From: Prosopocoilus inquinatus
Taxonomy: Eukaryota; Arthropoda; Insecta; Coleoptera; Lucanidae
NCBI GenBank assembly: GCA_036172665.1
Contig: CM069877.1
Span: forward strand, 15,766,001 to 15,830,000
Reading direction: 5' to 3'
DNA length: 64,000 nucleotides
The first letter of the stretch is position 1; each line of letters opens with the position of its first letter. Shown in pieces: positions 1 through 10,334 of the stretch. The notes beneath the pieces are model-generated. The model did no database searches. It saw only the letters and a program-made list of their open reading frames with translations, and was not told the origin of the DNA. Position numbers and translations under genes: made by a program.

Positions 1-447
1 GATTTTATGGTCTGCAATAACTTTTTGTCTTTCCTTGTAATTTAAGTTTGCTTATAAATAGTCGAATTCTATTTTCAAATCTGTTTAAGTAAGATTATTG
101 CAGTTAATATTTAGTTTAAATTTTCAAACTCTCGGTATTATAATTCAATAACCTAATAGGTTGGTTAATATTGGTGGATCCTCTTTCAAATTTAATTAAT
201 ATTGTCTCGAGAAGCCATCTATTGAGGGCCATTTCAGTCCACGGGGTGACGTTGGCGACGTCACGGGCGTCTGTCGCCCGGTGGCCTTGAGGCTTTTTTA
301 AAGTAGTATGTGTATCGTGACCGTATCTTGTCTTTACTTGATTCAATTTGACATTATTTTTATATTTATCATCAGTTTGATTCTCTTTTGGTTTTTATTT
401 GTAACAAAGTGATTTAAGTGATTTGTTATCAATGTACACAAAATGTA
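1..447. other. unique AT-rich sequence, no gene
   Basis: No reading frame here resembles a known protein. A short GC-rich island at about 236-296 contains a 7-bp inverted repeat (GTGACGT, spacer, ACGTCAC, about 246-264) that also resembles a CRE half-site pair. It stands out from the AT-rich surroundings, but a role cannot be inferred. Confidence 0.5.
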
Positions 448-449
448 TA

Positions 450-1479
450 CCGGATGGAAAGTTTCAAACCCGAACATAGCAAACTTGCACGGAGAACTAA
501 GTTTCTGTAGATTCCTGCTCACCATTTAAAGATACAGAAATGGTAACGGTATTGATAGAAAGAGAAAATTATGGCCAATATTATCGTGTTCAAATTATTC
601 CCAAATATGAATAATGTATACGTTAGTCAAGAAGTGTTACGATTATGAATAATTATACGAGCCAAATAACAGGTAGTCCTTTAAGTTACAACGATTCTTT
701 CCTTATTCGAATGATAACTTTAATCTGCATCATTGCATACAAAAATACTATTAATTGAAATTAACCTTTTAATTTAATTAAATTTCGGCAGCTAAGCTTC
801 CATCTTCAGTACGCTGCCAACTTAAAAGCACTAAGAAGATCTAAAATTGTGGGCGGAGGTTAATTTCAATTATCTCTTAAACCACAGTCTCCTTTACTAT
901 TTCAAAAATACTGTTGTTTCTCATGCTATCTATCATTCAATGTGAACTTTATACTAAATCAGTTTTAAATTTCAATTATGCTAAGAATTAAATAAGTTTC
1001 ACAGGACTGGTATGAACTCTTAAGAATACAATGTAACATGCAACTGTAAAGAATATTTAAACAAAGTCCACATAAATTCCACAGCTTCAGTTGCCATCGA
1101 TTTTTTTCCGAAATTAACCAGAAAGTAGGAACGTATTTTGTGAAGAAATGCAAGCAAATAAATAAATTGTAAGTTTTTGATCGTCAGGAATGAAATTTTA
1201 TTTTGAATAAGAAGCATCTTGTAAAAAAATCTGGTTATTGAGTTGCGAACTTCAAATCTGACAAACTATGGCATTTTTCATTTGAAGTTTTAAAACTTAA
1301 TTTATATTACAATAGTATTCCACAATATAAATAATTTTAACACGATAATATTGGTCTTCATTTTCTCTTTCCTTTCAGACCATTACCATTTTTGTATCTT
1401 TAAATAGCGAGCAGGAATCTACAAAAACTTAGTTCTCAATGCAAGTTTGCTATGTTCGGGTTTGAAACTTTCCACCCGG
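450..1479. mobile_element. foldback element FB-A, copy 1
   Basis: The ends are long inverted repeats. The left end begins CCGGATGGAAAGTTTC and the right end finishes with its complement, GAAACTTTCCACCCGG. Similarity continues about 110-120 bp inward, including a shared AAGATACA-aAATGGTaA block. The left side is preceded by TA; the right is followed by AATA, so a TA target duplication is only half preserved. A second copy lies at 32275-33275 with an intact TA duplication, which fixes the boundaries. The interior has only short degenerate reading frames. Ends and TA target suggest a non-autonomous Tc1/mariner-type element, an inference because no transposase is present. Confidence 0.75.
753..871. 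mobile_element. small MITE nested in FB-A copy 1
   Basis: The 15-bp inverted repeat AATTGAAATTAACCT lies at the left, with its complement at the right (857-871). The unit is about 119 bp and sits inside the foldback interior. FB-A copy 2 does not obviously contain it, so it looks like a later insertion. The superfamily is not identifiable. Confidence 0.5.
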
Positions 1480-1782
1480 AATATTGTAAATAGTTTAATT
1501 TTGAGAAGGGTACAAATTTAGTTTCGTTTCTGGGTTGGAGTTTAGTTAAATATTATGTTTAAGTTTGGGAAGGGAATTTATTCGTGGGGTTTCCCTTTCT
1601 CTTGTCTGTCCATGTATAAACTTGTTTGAGTTCGCTGAGAAGGCCAGGCAGCTCGATCGCGAGCAACTCGCCAAGTCTACGAGTGCTCCGAGTGAAGTAA
1701 GTAGTCTCCACCGTTGCGATTCCAATGAGCGTGATTATTCGCATCTCGTTGTTCCTACTTTCCTAGTCTTATTCCGCCGCCC
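1480..1782. other. sequence between FB-A and the minisatellite
   Basis: This mixed-composition stretch becomes GC-richer towards 1640-1740. A reading frame continues from here into the minisatellite, but it has no recognisable domain and no splice evidence. It could be the upstream part of an LTR-like or transcribed unit ending at the AATAAA near 2537. That is inference only. Confidence 0.3.
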
Positions 1783-2372
1783 CCGTGTAAGTGTCTTGCT
1801 CACACCATCCTCCGAGTAAGTGTCATGCTCACACCACCCCGCATAAGCGTCATGCTCACACCACCCCCGCATAAGTGTCTTGCTTACACCGCCATTCGAG
1901 TAAGTGTCTTGCTCACACCGCCCCTCGAGTAAGTGTCTTGTTCCCACCGCCCGCGAGTAAATGTCCTGCTTTCACCTCTCTCTCCGTATAAGTGTCCTGT
2001 GCTATCGCCTCCGAGTAAATGTTTTGCTCACACCGCCCTTCCTCGCATAAGTGTCTTGTGCCCCCGAGTAAGTGTCTGGCTCACACCACCCCCGCATAAG
2101 TGTCTTGTTCCCACCGCCCGCGAGTAAATGTCCTGCTTTCACCTCTCTCCCCGTATAAGTGTCCTGTGCTATCGCCTCCGAGTAAATGTCTTGCTCACTC
2201 CGCCCTTCCTCGCATAAGTGTCTTGTGCTACCGCCCCCGAGTAAGTGTCTGGCTCACACCACCCCCGCATAAGTGTCTTATACTACCGCCGCCCCTCGAG
2301 TAAGTGTCTTGCTCGCACCGCCCCGAGTAAGTGTCTTCTGCTACTTATCTTAGAACAAGTGTCTTGTTCACG
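1783..2372. repeat. GC-rich minisatellite with higher-order structure
   Basis: About 21 tandem units of 24-30 bp with consensus near GAGTAAGTGTCTTGCTCACA followed by a CCGCCCC-like linker. Six consecutive units (about 1927-2094) are repeated almost exactly in the next 167 bp (about 2094-2265), giving a higher-order repeat. The array is far more GC-rich than its flanks. Short open frames run through it on both strands, but they follow from the repeat period and carry no independent evidence of translation. Confidence 0.9.
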
Positions 2373-2640
2373 CCGCCCCTTCGCTTCCGACCGAAAGCTT
2401 TTCTAGTGTCCGTACCGTACCGACCCTAAGCTCGTAAACTGTTTTATTCCGCCGCGTGTAAATCCGCTATTTATAACCCCGCCTATGTGTGATATGTTAC
2501 AAGTTGAATGCTATCATCATTTCTTTGAACAATTTTGAATAAAGTTTATGTTGTGGACATCCGCTTTTTCTTTATGAACCTGGACTCCGACGAGCAGATC
2601 CGCAGCTGTTCATAAAGAAACCGAGACAACAAAAGAACCG
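2373..2640 (+). promoter_or_regulatory. possible LTR-like or transcript 3' segment
   Basis: Downstream of the minisatellite there is a TATA-like TTTATAACC near 2470. About 65 bp later comes AATAAAG (about 2537), then an inverted repeat formed by TTTCTTTATGAAC and GTTCATAAAGAAA (about 2570-2622). A TATA motif shortly before a polyadenylation signal is typical of retroelement LTRs, but no TG...CA ends or target duplication were found. Treat this as a weak candidate. Confidence 0.25.
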
Positions 2641-2660
2641 AAAACAAGGAAGTTATATAT

Positions 2661-2880
2661 TTAATAATAATAATAATGAAAATTTTATTAAGCATGAAAC
2701 AAATTGAGAAAAAGAAAAAAATTAACAAAGCCAAAATCAGTACAATTCATGCTTACATGGTGCAAGGTCAGAGAAATTAATAGTTAATTCTCTGATCTTC
2801 CCCTCACATTCACTAATTACAAAATAAGAAACGATGTAGTGCGCAAAACATAAAGAATTGTAAATGTTATAGACTTTCGG
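2661..2880 (-). mobile_element. possible 3' end of a minus-strand non-LTR element
   Basis: An (AAT)n run at 2661-2678 is followed by AT-rich sequence resembling the tail regions at 16.4, 51.3, 58.6 and 62.2 kb. No reverse transcriptase coding remains next to it. A hairpin with arms CAGAGAATTAA-like lies at about 2770-2796. Confidence 0.35.
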
Positions 2881-3880
2881 CTTATTTTCACCACCCATCG
2901 TCCTTTGTTTTGCTTTTTTAATTCCTTTATTTGACTTTATTTAATTAAATTTTTAATGCAGTTTTTAATACAATTTTTCAAAAGTCGTTCGGACTCGTAA
3001 ATGACGTCTAATTTTTTGCTCTGTGCAGAAACTATTTTTAATACTTTAAGTTATTTGCAAAAAGCTTGGCGAGTGTTAATTTTATTTATTTTTTTATGGT
3101 ACCCCTCCCCGTCTTCAAACTATTGAATTTATCCGCTGCTTAGCTTTTTCGATGTATAATTAATTGATCGGCCTTTGTTTGTTCATTTATTCGGTTTCAT
3201 ATGATTTCATTTGAGTTTTTAACTGTCAGTTTGTCTTTTATTCGATACGATTTTATTCAGTAATTATCGTCTTTTGCTTTTATTTTCTTTTTTATTTACT
3301 CGATTTGAGTTTATTTACATTTTAATTCCTTCGATCGATCGCCATTTTTGTTTCTCTTTTATGCGATTTATTTTTATTTTTTATTATACGTTTTTTTAAT
3401 AGTTAGCGAATAATTTTTCGTGTGCAATTTCTATTCTCGTTTATCATCTTTTCTTCTTTGTTTCTTTTTTCTTTTTTATGACTTTATTTAGTACTTTTTT
3501 AATCTTTTTAATTATCAGTTATTTGACTTTTCTTGTTTTTTTTTTTTCATTTAGTCAGGTTAAGTTTATTTCGATTTTTTCAACATTTACAGATTAAATT
3601 TTCGGTTGGCAATATTTATATCGATTTGTCTTATTCTTAGTTTTACAACAAATTTTTATTTTCGTCCTATCTTCTTCCACTATGGTCTTTTCTCTTTGTT
3701 TTATTAGATTTGACGATATATTTTTTTTTAATTTGACTGATTTGGTCGATATGTTTTTTTTTTTTGGTTATCAATTAATCGTCTTTTTTTCTTTATTTAT
3801 AGGAGTACGTCTTTATTTTATAATTACTTTTTTATTTCATAGTCATATTTTTATTTCACACTTGTTATTATTTCAGTAGT
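2881..3880. repeat. T-rich low-complexity region
   Basis: About 1 kb of strongly T-rich sequence with recurring TCGTCTTTTG-, GATCGCCATTTTTG- and TTGTTTCTTTTT-like phrases. The complement of these phrases (AAACAAAAGACGATCG) recurs in the A-rich interior at 29.0-30.2 kb, so both may derive from the same degenerate satellite-like sequence. The open frames here are hydrophobic artefacts of T-richness. Confidence 0.5.
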
Positions 3881-5125
3881 GTTTTCTGCGATCTTTATAA
3901 TTCAAAGACGACAAACTTTTTGCCTTACCTCAAGGGCCCCGTAAAAATTTCTCGCCCGGTGCCCGGCAAGTATTGAGGCCGCCTCTGTTCGAACCTCTTC
4001 CGAAACACCGAAAACTTTTCCACTTTTCATAAACGAATTACCCCCCGAGCTCGCCTTTCGATGCATTATTATTACCACATCACGTCGTTAAAACATGGTC
4101 GGCCGAATCTTATCGCAGATTTACCCTCGTCTGCATTTTAATGGCCTCTGTCTTACCAGTGCTGCTTTATTTTCAAACTTCAGGCGCGCGCTATGTAAAT
4201 TCATACTAAAGAGGAAGAAAGGGAGAGTGCCCTTCAGACGACCACTAACCCGAACAAACAGATATCAAAAAATCCATTTGCGGCGCGCGCGAAACGTTCA
4301 CGTGGAAGAAAAATATCGTTTTATTCGCCTAGGAGCGAGCGATTGATTGGCTTAATCACAGGCGACGTCGCATAAATCTTTCCGTCCCTTTGTGATAAAA
4401 CTCCGGGCGCCCTGCGAAAGCTCGCCTTCCGGTGGATGACGTTGAAATTAATTAGGGGAATGTACGCACTGACCTAGGTTGACGCACTAACCTAGGATGA
4501 CTCTCTAACCTAAAAAAAACCTAGGATCCTAGGAAAAATGGTTGTAAGGTATTAGTGCCACAACATAATCTCAACTACTTCGATTTAATTTTGTATTCAT
4601 GGGAGACATAAAAATAAGTCGGCATCTCTGGGAAGCTTATTCGAAAGTCTCGCGGGGAATCCCTAATCTCCATATTCCGGCGCACGGCTCGAGCGCAAAA
4701 AAAGGGAGAGCAAATACAACGCGCCATATTCGTAATTGCGTAGTTACATGCGCTGAAATATTTAATATTTTTAAACTACGACGAGGAGTATTTCGAGTAA
4801 GAAAGAAATTGAATTGCGAAGTTCGGAAGTTAGCGAACTCCAATTTGCCTGGTTGGTGCTGCTGCTGCTCTCTCGAAGGTCTGTTTGCGGACCATTTGCA
4901 GTGCTAATGTGGCTCTTCCCACCGCGTTATCTGCAAAACATCCAGACGCTGTAATTTATTTCCCTCTCGTGTTACGATGCCTCTCTATCAACAAGCGTTG
5001 CGGAGGAGCAATATTGCCTTTGTTAACATGTAATAGTTCTTGGCGCACAATGCGCTGGGAACGCTTGCTTCACAAAATATCACACTATGCAATAGCGTAC
5101 GTACGTTACACAGTATATGACACAA
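3881..5125. other. unique, relatively GC-rich region
   Basis: No transposon hallmarks are visible. Composition rises in GC, with several GCGCGC patches at 4180-4290. Three spaced CCTAGG-containing phrases occur at 4480-4535 (two ACCTAGG and one palindromic ACCTAGGATCCTAGG). Open frames of 83-102 codons occur on both strands but match nothing I recognise. This could be conserved non-coding host DNA. Confidence 0.35.
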
Positions 5126-5191
5126 GGTTAGGCCAGTGCTGCCAACCATTTTGAAAAATTTCGGTACATGTCTCTAAATTTCGGTATATCA

Positions 5192-6499
5192 TGTTGGCTA
5201 GATTTCTTTTTGTTTAAATGTTACAGACAAACAATACTATCTGAGGACGGAATTGCAATAAACATTCACTCATCATTAGTTAGGTCTCTCATTCCCAATA
5301 TTCTTTCTTTCTTTCTTTCTCGCTTCCCTGACCGCAACAGGCGCTGAGGGTAAACATATTAGCTTCCGGGCATCACATTCCAATTCGATAAGGACCATGC
5401 AAATTACAAGTAACCCTTTACGAGTATCTATTCAATAAAATGGAACATTCTACTTGCCGGGGCCGTTTCTCGGCCTCTCCCACTCCAGCGGCGAATCTAG
5501 AACCTGTAGTACAATGATACTGGACACTGGGGAAGTAGTCCTCGCACGTTGACTCCTTATCTTCGCATGCATTAACCCCCACATTCACCTGTGGATATGA
5601 AACCCATTCTTCCCGGTGGATATTAGCGTACTTTGCTGCCCAAGCATACGTTTTCAGGATCAGTTGATGACACCTTCTGCGCGAGTGTCAAGCATCACTC
5701 CGTATCGGTTCAATGATATCATAATGTCAGACCTTTCTGGATGCTATAACCTGGTCAGGAATACAATTAATAGAATTCCCATTCATAACGAATGTAGAAT
5801 ACAGCTAATTGCCTTCCCGGTACCACGTGCTTCATCGGCGCTGCTTGCACAATGCGTCAAGCCCCATGATACCGTATGCTGGTGCACGACACCATGCTCT
5901 GGTCAATGCCCCGGGTCGCATCCCGGACAATATTCTGCTGGCAGAATACCTCCGTATAAATTCATGACCCTCACATCGCATTGCCAATCATGAGGATGTA
6001 TCGCCCTAACACTTCTGTCAGAACATACCATCTCAGGTCATATTCTGCAGGCGCCCTCTAGTTCATGCCTGGCAACACACCGCGACCACCACATACAACA
6101 CATTTCTAATGCCTCCGACACTTCGACTGGGCACGGATATGCACCAAGTCATGACCATTCCTGGGAGCACGATCCCCACAAGGTCAGGCATTCAGCTAGC
6201 TATTCTCCAGTATCATCGGTCCCCTACAGTGCTACGCCACTGGACTGATCCCCGACAATGCATGATAGTTCAACCACACCTGAGAGGTCACCTAGAGACG
6301 CCTGCCGACGTCTCTGTGCACCTCTCCCTTACTGTCGTAATCTCTTTTCGTTTGTTTGCTGCTTAAGCTAAACACGCCCCCGTATCATATTACCAAACTA
6401 ATTTAACTAACGTAAACAAACACGCTCCTGCTTCAGAGATATCCGGAGAATGCATAAACTTTCTTAAATTCTAAACTTCTAAAATATATAACTACAACA
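5192..6499 (+). mobile_element. LTR-like element, copy 1 (probable solo LTR)
   Basis: The segment starts TGTTGGCT, ends ACTACAACA, and is flanked by the 4-bp duplication ATCA (5188-5191 and 6500-6503). TG...CA ends plus a 4-bp duplication fit an LTR of a Gypsy- or Copia-like retrotransposon left after internal recombination. A related copy in the opposite orientation lies at 17404-19033 with duplication CAAA, and fragments lie at 8477-9239 and 10106-10334. No gag or pol is seen nearby. About 450 bp around 5640-6100 are not shared with copy 2. Open frames inside are not protein-like. Confidence 0.65.
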
Positions 6500-6635
6500 A
6501 TCATTAAAAGTGTTAAAAAAATACGTATAAAGCTGTATGAATTCTTAAAATAAAGAAAAAATGAACAAAATTAGTAATTAAAAAAATCCAGACCTTCATC
6601 AAACAAAAATAAAAATAAATTAAGTTGATTATTGT

Positions 6636-6792
6636 CCGATGAAAATTGTAATTGTAAGCAAGCTATTGAATAATAGCTTCGTCACTTTTCATTAATAGCT
6701 TCATTACTCCTGACGAAGCTATTAATCAATAGCGAAACGTTGAGTGTTTTTCCAATCATAATTCTATCCGGTTCAAGATTAAAAAGACTTTT
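6636..6792. repeat. palindromic repeat family C, copy 1
   Basis: It contains CTGACGA, a 6-bp stem (GCTATT/AATAGC), then GAAACGTTGAGTG, followed by CCGGTTCAAGATTAAAA. The last parts recur at 47600-47746. A GAAGCTATTAAT/ATTAATAGCTTC inverted repeat overlaps the core. The left arm has diverged relative to the 47-kb copy. The superfamily is unknown. Confidence 0.5.
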
Positions 6793-7270
6793 TACTTAAA
6801 AATAGAAATAGCAACATAACCTAACAAAACCTTCAATCAAGTGTAACACAAACGTCAAAAATGAGCTGAATGTATAGTGTGATCAAAAGAAATCTTAAGG
6901 CTGGCCGCGAAAAAAACTTTTTACTTTTAGTCTTAACCCTGACGACAGCTAAGATAACTATCATTTATATTTCTGGATCAAAATTTAAATGAAACTCGAT
7001 GGAAATAAGTGAATGCTCTCCATGTGGTGTGGTCCATTTGTTGTACTTTGTCTCCAAGTTGTGATCACCGTATATGTACTTTGACTATACTGTCCTGATG
7101 AGCACTAATAAGATCGAAATGTACGTCGACAGTTAGTTCCTTTGCCAGATATGCCAATAACTCCAAATGCTTCTTATTTAATATATCTTTTGTGACATCA
7201 GTTTGTTTTGCCTCGTCTCAACCGTATTAAGTTAATATTTGTCGAACGAGGAGTTCCCGAAAACGACAGC

Positions 7271-8201
7271 AGTGGCGTAACTAGAAATCAAGCTGTCGGG
7301 TTGTAAAATTTTTACCGCGCCTCTTATTACAATATTTATTATTAAAAAAGTACGTAAAACTGAAAAAAAAGATAATTGCTTTAGCTGTTTACTTTCAACT
7401 TTCAGTGCTACTGCTTAATTGCTTTTTTGGATTATCCTATTTTTAAAAAGTGACAAGAGCTGTCAAAATTATAGGTTAGAAAACTGTTATTTCTCTTAAT
7501 CTTCTTAAAGAAATTTGTTTTCAGCTATTTTTAAATTGTTTTTCAGAATTAAAAGGAACAAAATTAATAGCGGCTGCAGATTGATAGATGGCTCTGCTTA
7601 CGTTTGGAATTTCTTTGAAGCTTTTTTAATAGCCGTTTCTGTTCAACTTTATTTATTCGAAAGCGTTTTTTGTAACATGGTTTTTTTAATTTTTTTTACG
7701 ATTTTTATTAGCCTTGAATTTTCCCAGAAATAAAGATGATAATGTTGTTATGGTAATAGATGGCGCCACAAATGTTTTTTTTTCTGTTCAAAGTTGTTTT
7801 AAGAACATTGTTCTTGAACGTTCTGAAATTTGTTTTCGGCTGTTTCGAAACTGTCGTAATTAGAGGATATAAAATTAATTGCGGTTACATATTAACAGAT
7901 GATTGAAACTTCTTTTAACCATTCCTGTAAGAATTTATATACGTATTCGAAGGGTTTTTTTGTAACATAATTTTTTGGATTTTTTTTAGCATTTTCAGTT
8001 TGAACCTTGAAATTTCTTTCACACAAATAAAGAAAACCAGTTACAATTCGTGATAACAGATGGCGCCAAACTCAATATCTTAGGTTTTTCGGTTGTACAT
8101 TTTTCTGTAGTGTTTGAAGTATGACATAAATAATAATATTTCACTTTCCCGCGTTTGTGAATCTTTGGAGGTTGCTTTGAAACCCCTATAGTACGCCACT
8201 G
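7271..8201. mobile_element. hAT-like MITE with internal tandem duplication
   Basis: The ends are CAGTGGCGTAACTA and the complement of CAGTGGCGTACTATA. The flanks are AACGACAG (7263-7270) and GACGACAG (8202-8209), an 8-bp duplication with one mismatch. The interior holds two diverged copies of a roughly 320-bp unit, each ending near AGATGGCGCCA (about 7758 and 8059). No transposase is encoded; a 72-codon open frame near the start of unit one is not conserved in unit two. The element is nested in the larger hAT at 5134-8355. Confidence 0.7.
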
Positions 8202-8476
8202 GACGACAGTTAGGGAAACACGATTTTATTATTTTGATTTATTTTTCTGTCCTTATTTTTTTTTATAAAGTTTGAAGTATGAAATTTCGGAAGAATTAAT
8301 TTGAATTCGGTAGATCAGGAGACTGAGGTCAAAATCGGTAGGGTTGGCAGCACTGGGTTAGGCCTAAAAATTATTTTCCAATCTGAAATAGGAAAGCAAA
8401 ACATGGACTTATTTTGCTTAAAATACTTTGTCCGAGGACGTGTGGAAATTTTTGAAGGCAAACAAAACTGCGTTTT

Positions 8477-9239
8477 TGTAGTAGTAGTTGTATATTTTAG
8501 AAGTTTAGAATTTAAGAAAGTTTATGCATTCTCGGGATATCTGTGAAGCACGTGCATATTTGTTCACGTTATTAGTTTGGTAATACGATATGGAGGCGTG
8601 TTTAGCACAGACAGGAAAGGAACGCAAGAGATTACGGCAGTCTACCGAGGGTTAACGCCAAGGATAAACGTAAAGTAAGTCGGGCTCGCGAAGGTGATGA
8701 ACATGTGTAGTGAATATTTGTTACGGGTTGTCCATGAAATACCAGCCTGGAGGAGGCGTTGTTTTATTACGAGATAATATCGGCGTTGAAATGGCGATAT
8801 TTGATAAAGTATTTCATGGTTGAATTGGCGAAGTTTGCGGGACCGTCAAGGTGACGAAGACCCGGGCTCTCGAGGGAGAGCGGGAGTACGATGTCGTCGG
8901 GGATCGGTCCAGTGTCGTAAAATTGTAAGGGACCGGCGCCAAGGGAGAGGTGCACAGAGACGTCGGCAGGCGTCTGTAGGTGAGAGACGTTAGCAGGCGT
9001 CTCTAGGTGACCTCTCAGGTGTGGTTGAACTATCATGCATTGTCGGAGATCAGTCCAGTGGCGTAGCACTGTAGGGGACCGATGATACTGGAGAATAGCT
9101 AACTGAATGCCTGATCTTATGGGGATCGTGTTCCCAAGAACGGTCATGACATGGTGCATATCCGTGCCCGGTCGAAGTGCTGGAGGCACTTGTAGGAGGC
9201 GATCCTGAGAGCTTATGCACAGGAGGCAAGGTATGCTAA
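8477..9239 (-). mobile_element. LTR-like element, copy 3, proximal fragment
   Basis: This matches the terminal half of the LTR-like family in reverse orientation, from the TAGTTGTATATTTTAGAAG end through the AGGAGGCAAGGTATGCTAAT block. Similarity stops near 9239. The other end of the same family reappears at 10106. A 140-codon open frame on the minus strand is shared in part with the other copies but looks like no protein family. Confidence 0.6.
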
Positions 9240-10105
9240 TACACGAAATACTACCTTCTGCGGGTATTTTTTGACGGCTACAGTATCATAGCCAAAAAAT
9301 TTCGGATGAACCATTTGTTTAGAACTGCTGAAATGTGCGAGAAAAATAGGAAGGTCAACTTCATTTCCTCTCGGTATGAACACGCCCACCGATAACGCTC
9401 TCAATTTTCAACGCAGCGTTTCGTAATAATAATCACTGATATCGTATAGTAATTATTTTATTTAAAATTTTAATTCACTGAGCGAAGTATGTTTTACGAT
9501 ATCAACTATCGATGAATAAATCCGAAAATTTATGCACCAATTAGGCAAGCGCGTTAAAAATGTTCTTCCTTAACCTTTTTACGTAAAAGAAGTTTTACTG
9601 TAATCTCGCTGCTAGCTATGAAAATATTACTACTTACGGTCCATGGAAAAAAGTAAATATCAAATTTTTATAAGTCTATTAAAAATAATATTGAATGAGA
9701 AATTACAATTTATTTGTACCTCGCTTTTAATTTGTTCGGCAATTACGAACCGCAGCTTCTTGAATTGCACTAGATTTTAATTTAAAAATACTTGTAATTA
9801 CTTGGAGTGAAGTTAATTTAAATTGTAAACGATTTGATCGATCAGCTGTGATCAGAGCGGCTGGGTTACGTTGATCGTACTCAAGAGCAAGTAACGCACT
9901 GACCGTGGCCTACTTCGGCTGAGGGTCATAATTGAAGAGGCGGCCGCATTCCACTTTTAGCTATGCCAGCAGTTCTCAAACGTTTTAGTGAAAATCTGCC
10001 ACTGAATTTTTCTCGAAAACTATTAAATTTTTGTTAAGAACATATGACTTCAACCGTTGCAATTTATAGTGATACATTACACGTTTAAGTATTTGCACTC
10101 AGTAA
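9240..10105. other. unassigned sequence between two LTR-like fragments
   Basis: About 865 bp not found in the other LTR-like copies. It includes one hAT-like end motif (CAGCAGTTCTCAAACG, 9966) without a visible partner, and a GC-rich patch at 9840-9960. Either it is an insertion splitting LTR-like copy 3, or the two flanking fragments are independent. Confidence 0.35.
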
Positions 10106-10334
10106 ACAGCCTGTGTATTAGATACTGGTAAAGGGTTATTTGTAATTTGAATTGGAATGCGATGCCCAGAAGCTAAGCGTTTACGTTCAGCACCTGTTAC
10201 GGTCACCGAAGCGAGAAAGAAAGCACACCAGGAATGTGAGATCTAACTAACGGTGAGTGAATTTCTACTGTAACTCCGCCCTCTAATAGTATTATTTGTC
10301 AATAATATTTAAACAAAAGAAAATCCAGCCAACA
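10106..10334 (-). mobile_element. LTR-like element, copy 3, distal fragment
   Basis: This matches the TGTTGGCT start of the LTR-like family in reverse orientation, ending CCAGCCAACA at 10334. Sequence just beyond the boundary (CAATTTTAATTTTTT and following) also occurs after the embedded partial copy at 18516-18571. The two loci therefore share flanking DNA, not only the element. Confidence 0.6.

Larger units (their letters stand above)
5134..8355. mobile_element. hAT-type DNA transposon, non-autonomous, with nested insertions
   Basis: The element begins CAGTGCTGCCAACC and ends with the complement GGTTGGCAGCACTG. It is flanked by a perfect 8-bp target duplication, GGTTAGGC (5126-5133 and 8356-8363). 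Eight-base duplications and a CAG...CTG end are hallmarks of hAT elements. It contains an LTR-like insertion (5192-6499), a palindromic repeat near 6640-6792 and a second hAT-like element (7271-8201). Subtracting the first and last leaves roughly 1 kb without a transposase, so it was mobilised in trans. The perfect duplication shows that the nested pieces arrived after it. Confidence 0.8.

Noticed and set aside
1933..2303. Pair of near-identical 64 and 67-codon frames rich in Pro, Cys and Ser
   Set aside because: They follow the 167-bp higher-order minisatellite repeat exactly, so identity comes from the DNA repeat, not from protein selection.
3950..4000. Possible tRNA B-box (GGTTCGAA on the minus strand)
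   Set aside because: It lacks the following CC and there is no A-box or cloverleaf at the right distance.
4470..4540. Possible telomere-like CCTAA/TTAGG repeats
   Set aside because: The motif is a spaced ACCTAGG palindrome, not a tandem TTAGG array.
4599..4907. 102-codon frame considered as a host exon
   Set aside because: No domain, no convincing splice sites, and an antisense frame of 68 codons in the same place.
9964..10010. hAT-like end CAGCAGTTCTCAAACG
   Set aside because: No complementary end or 8-bp duplication found within a plausible distance.
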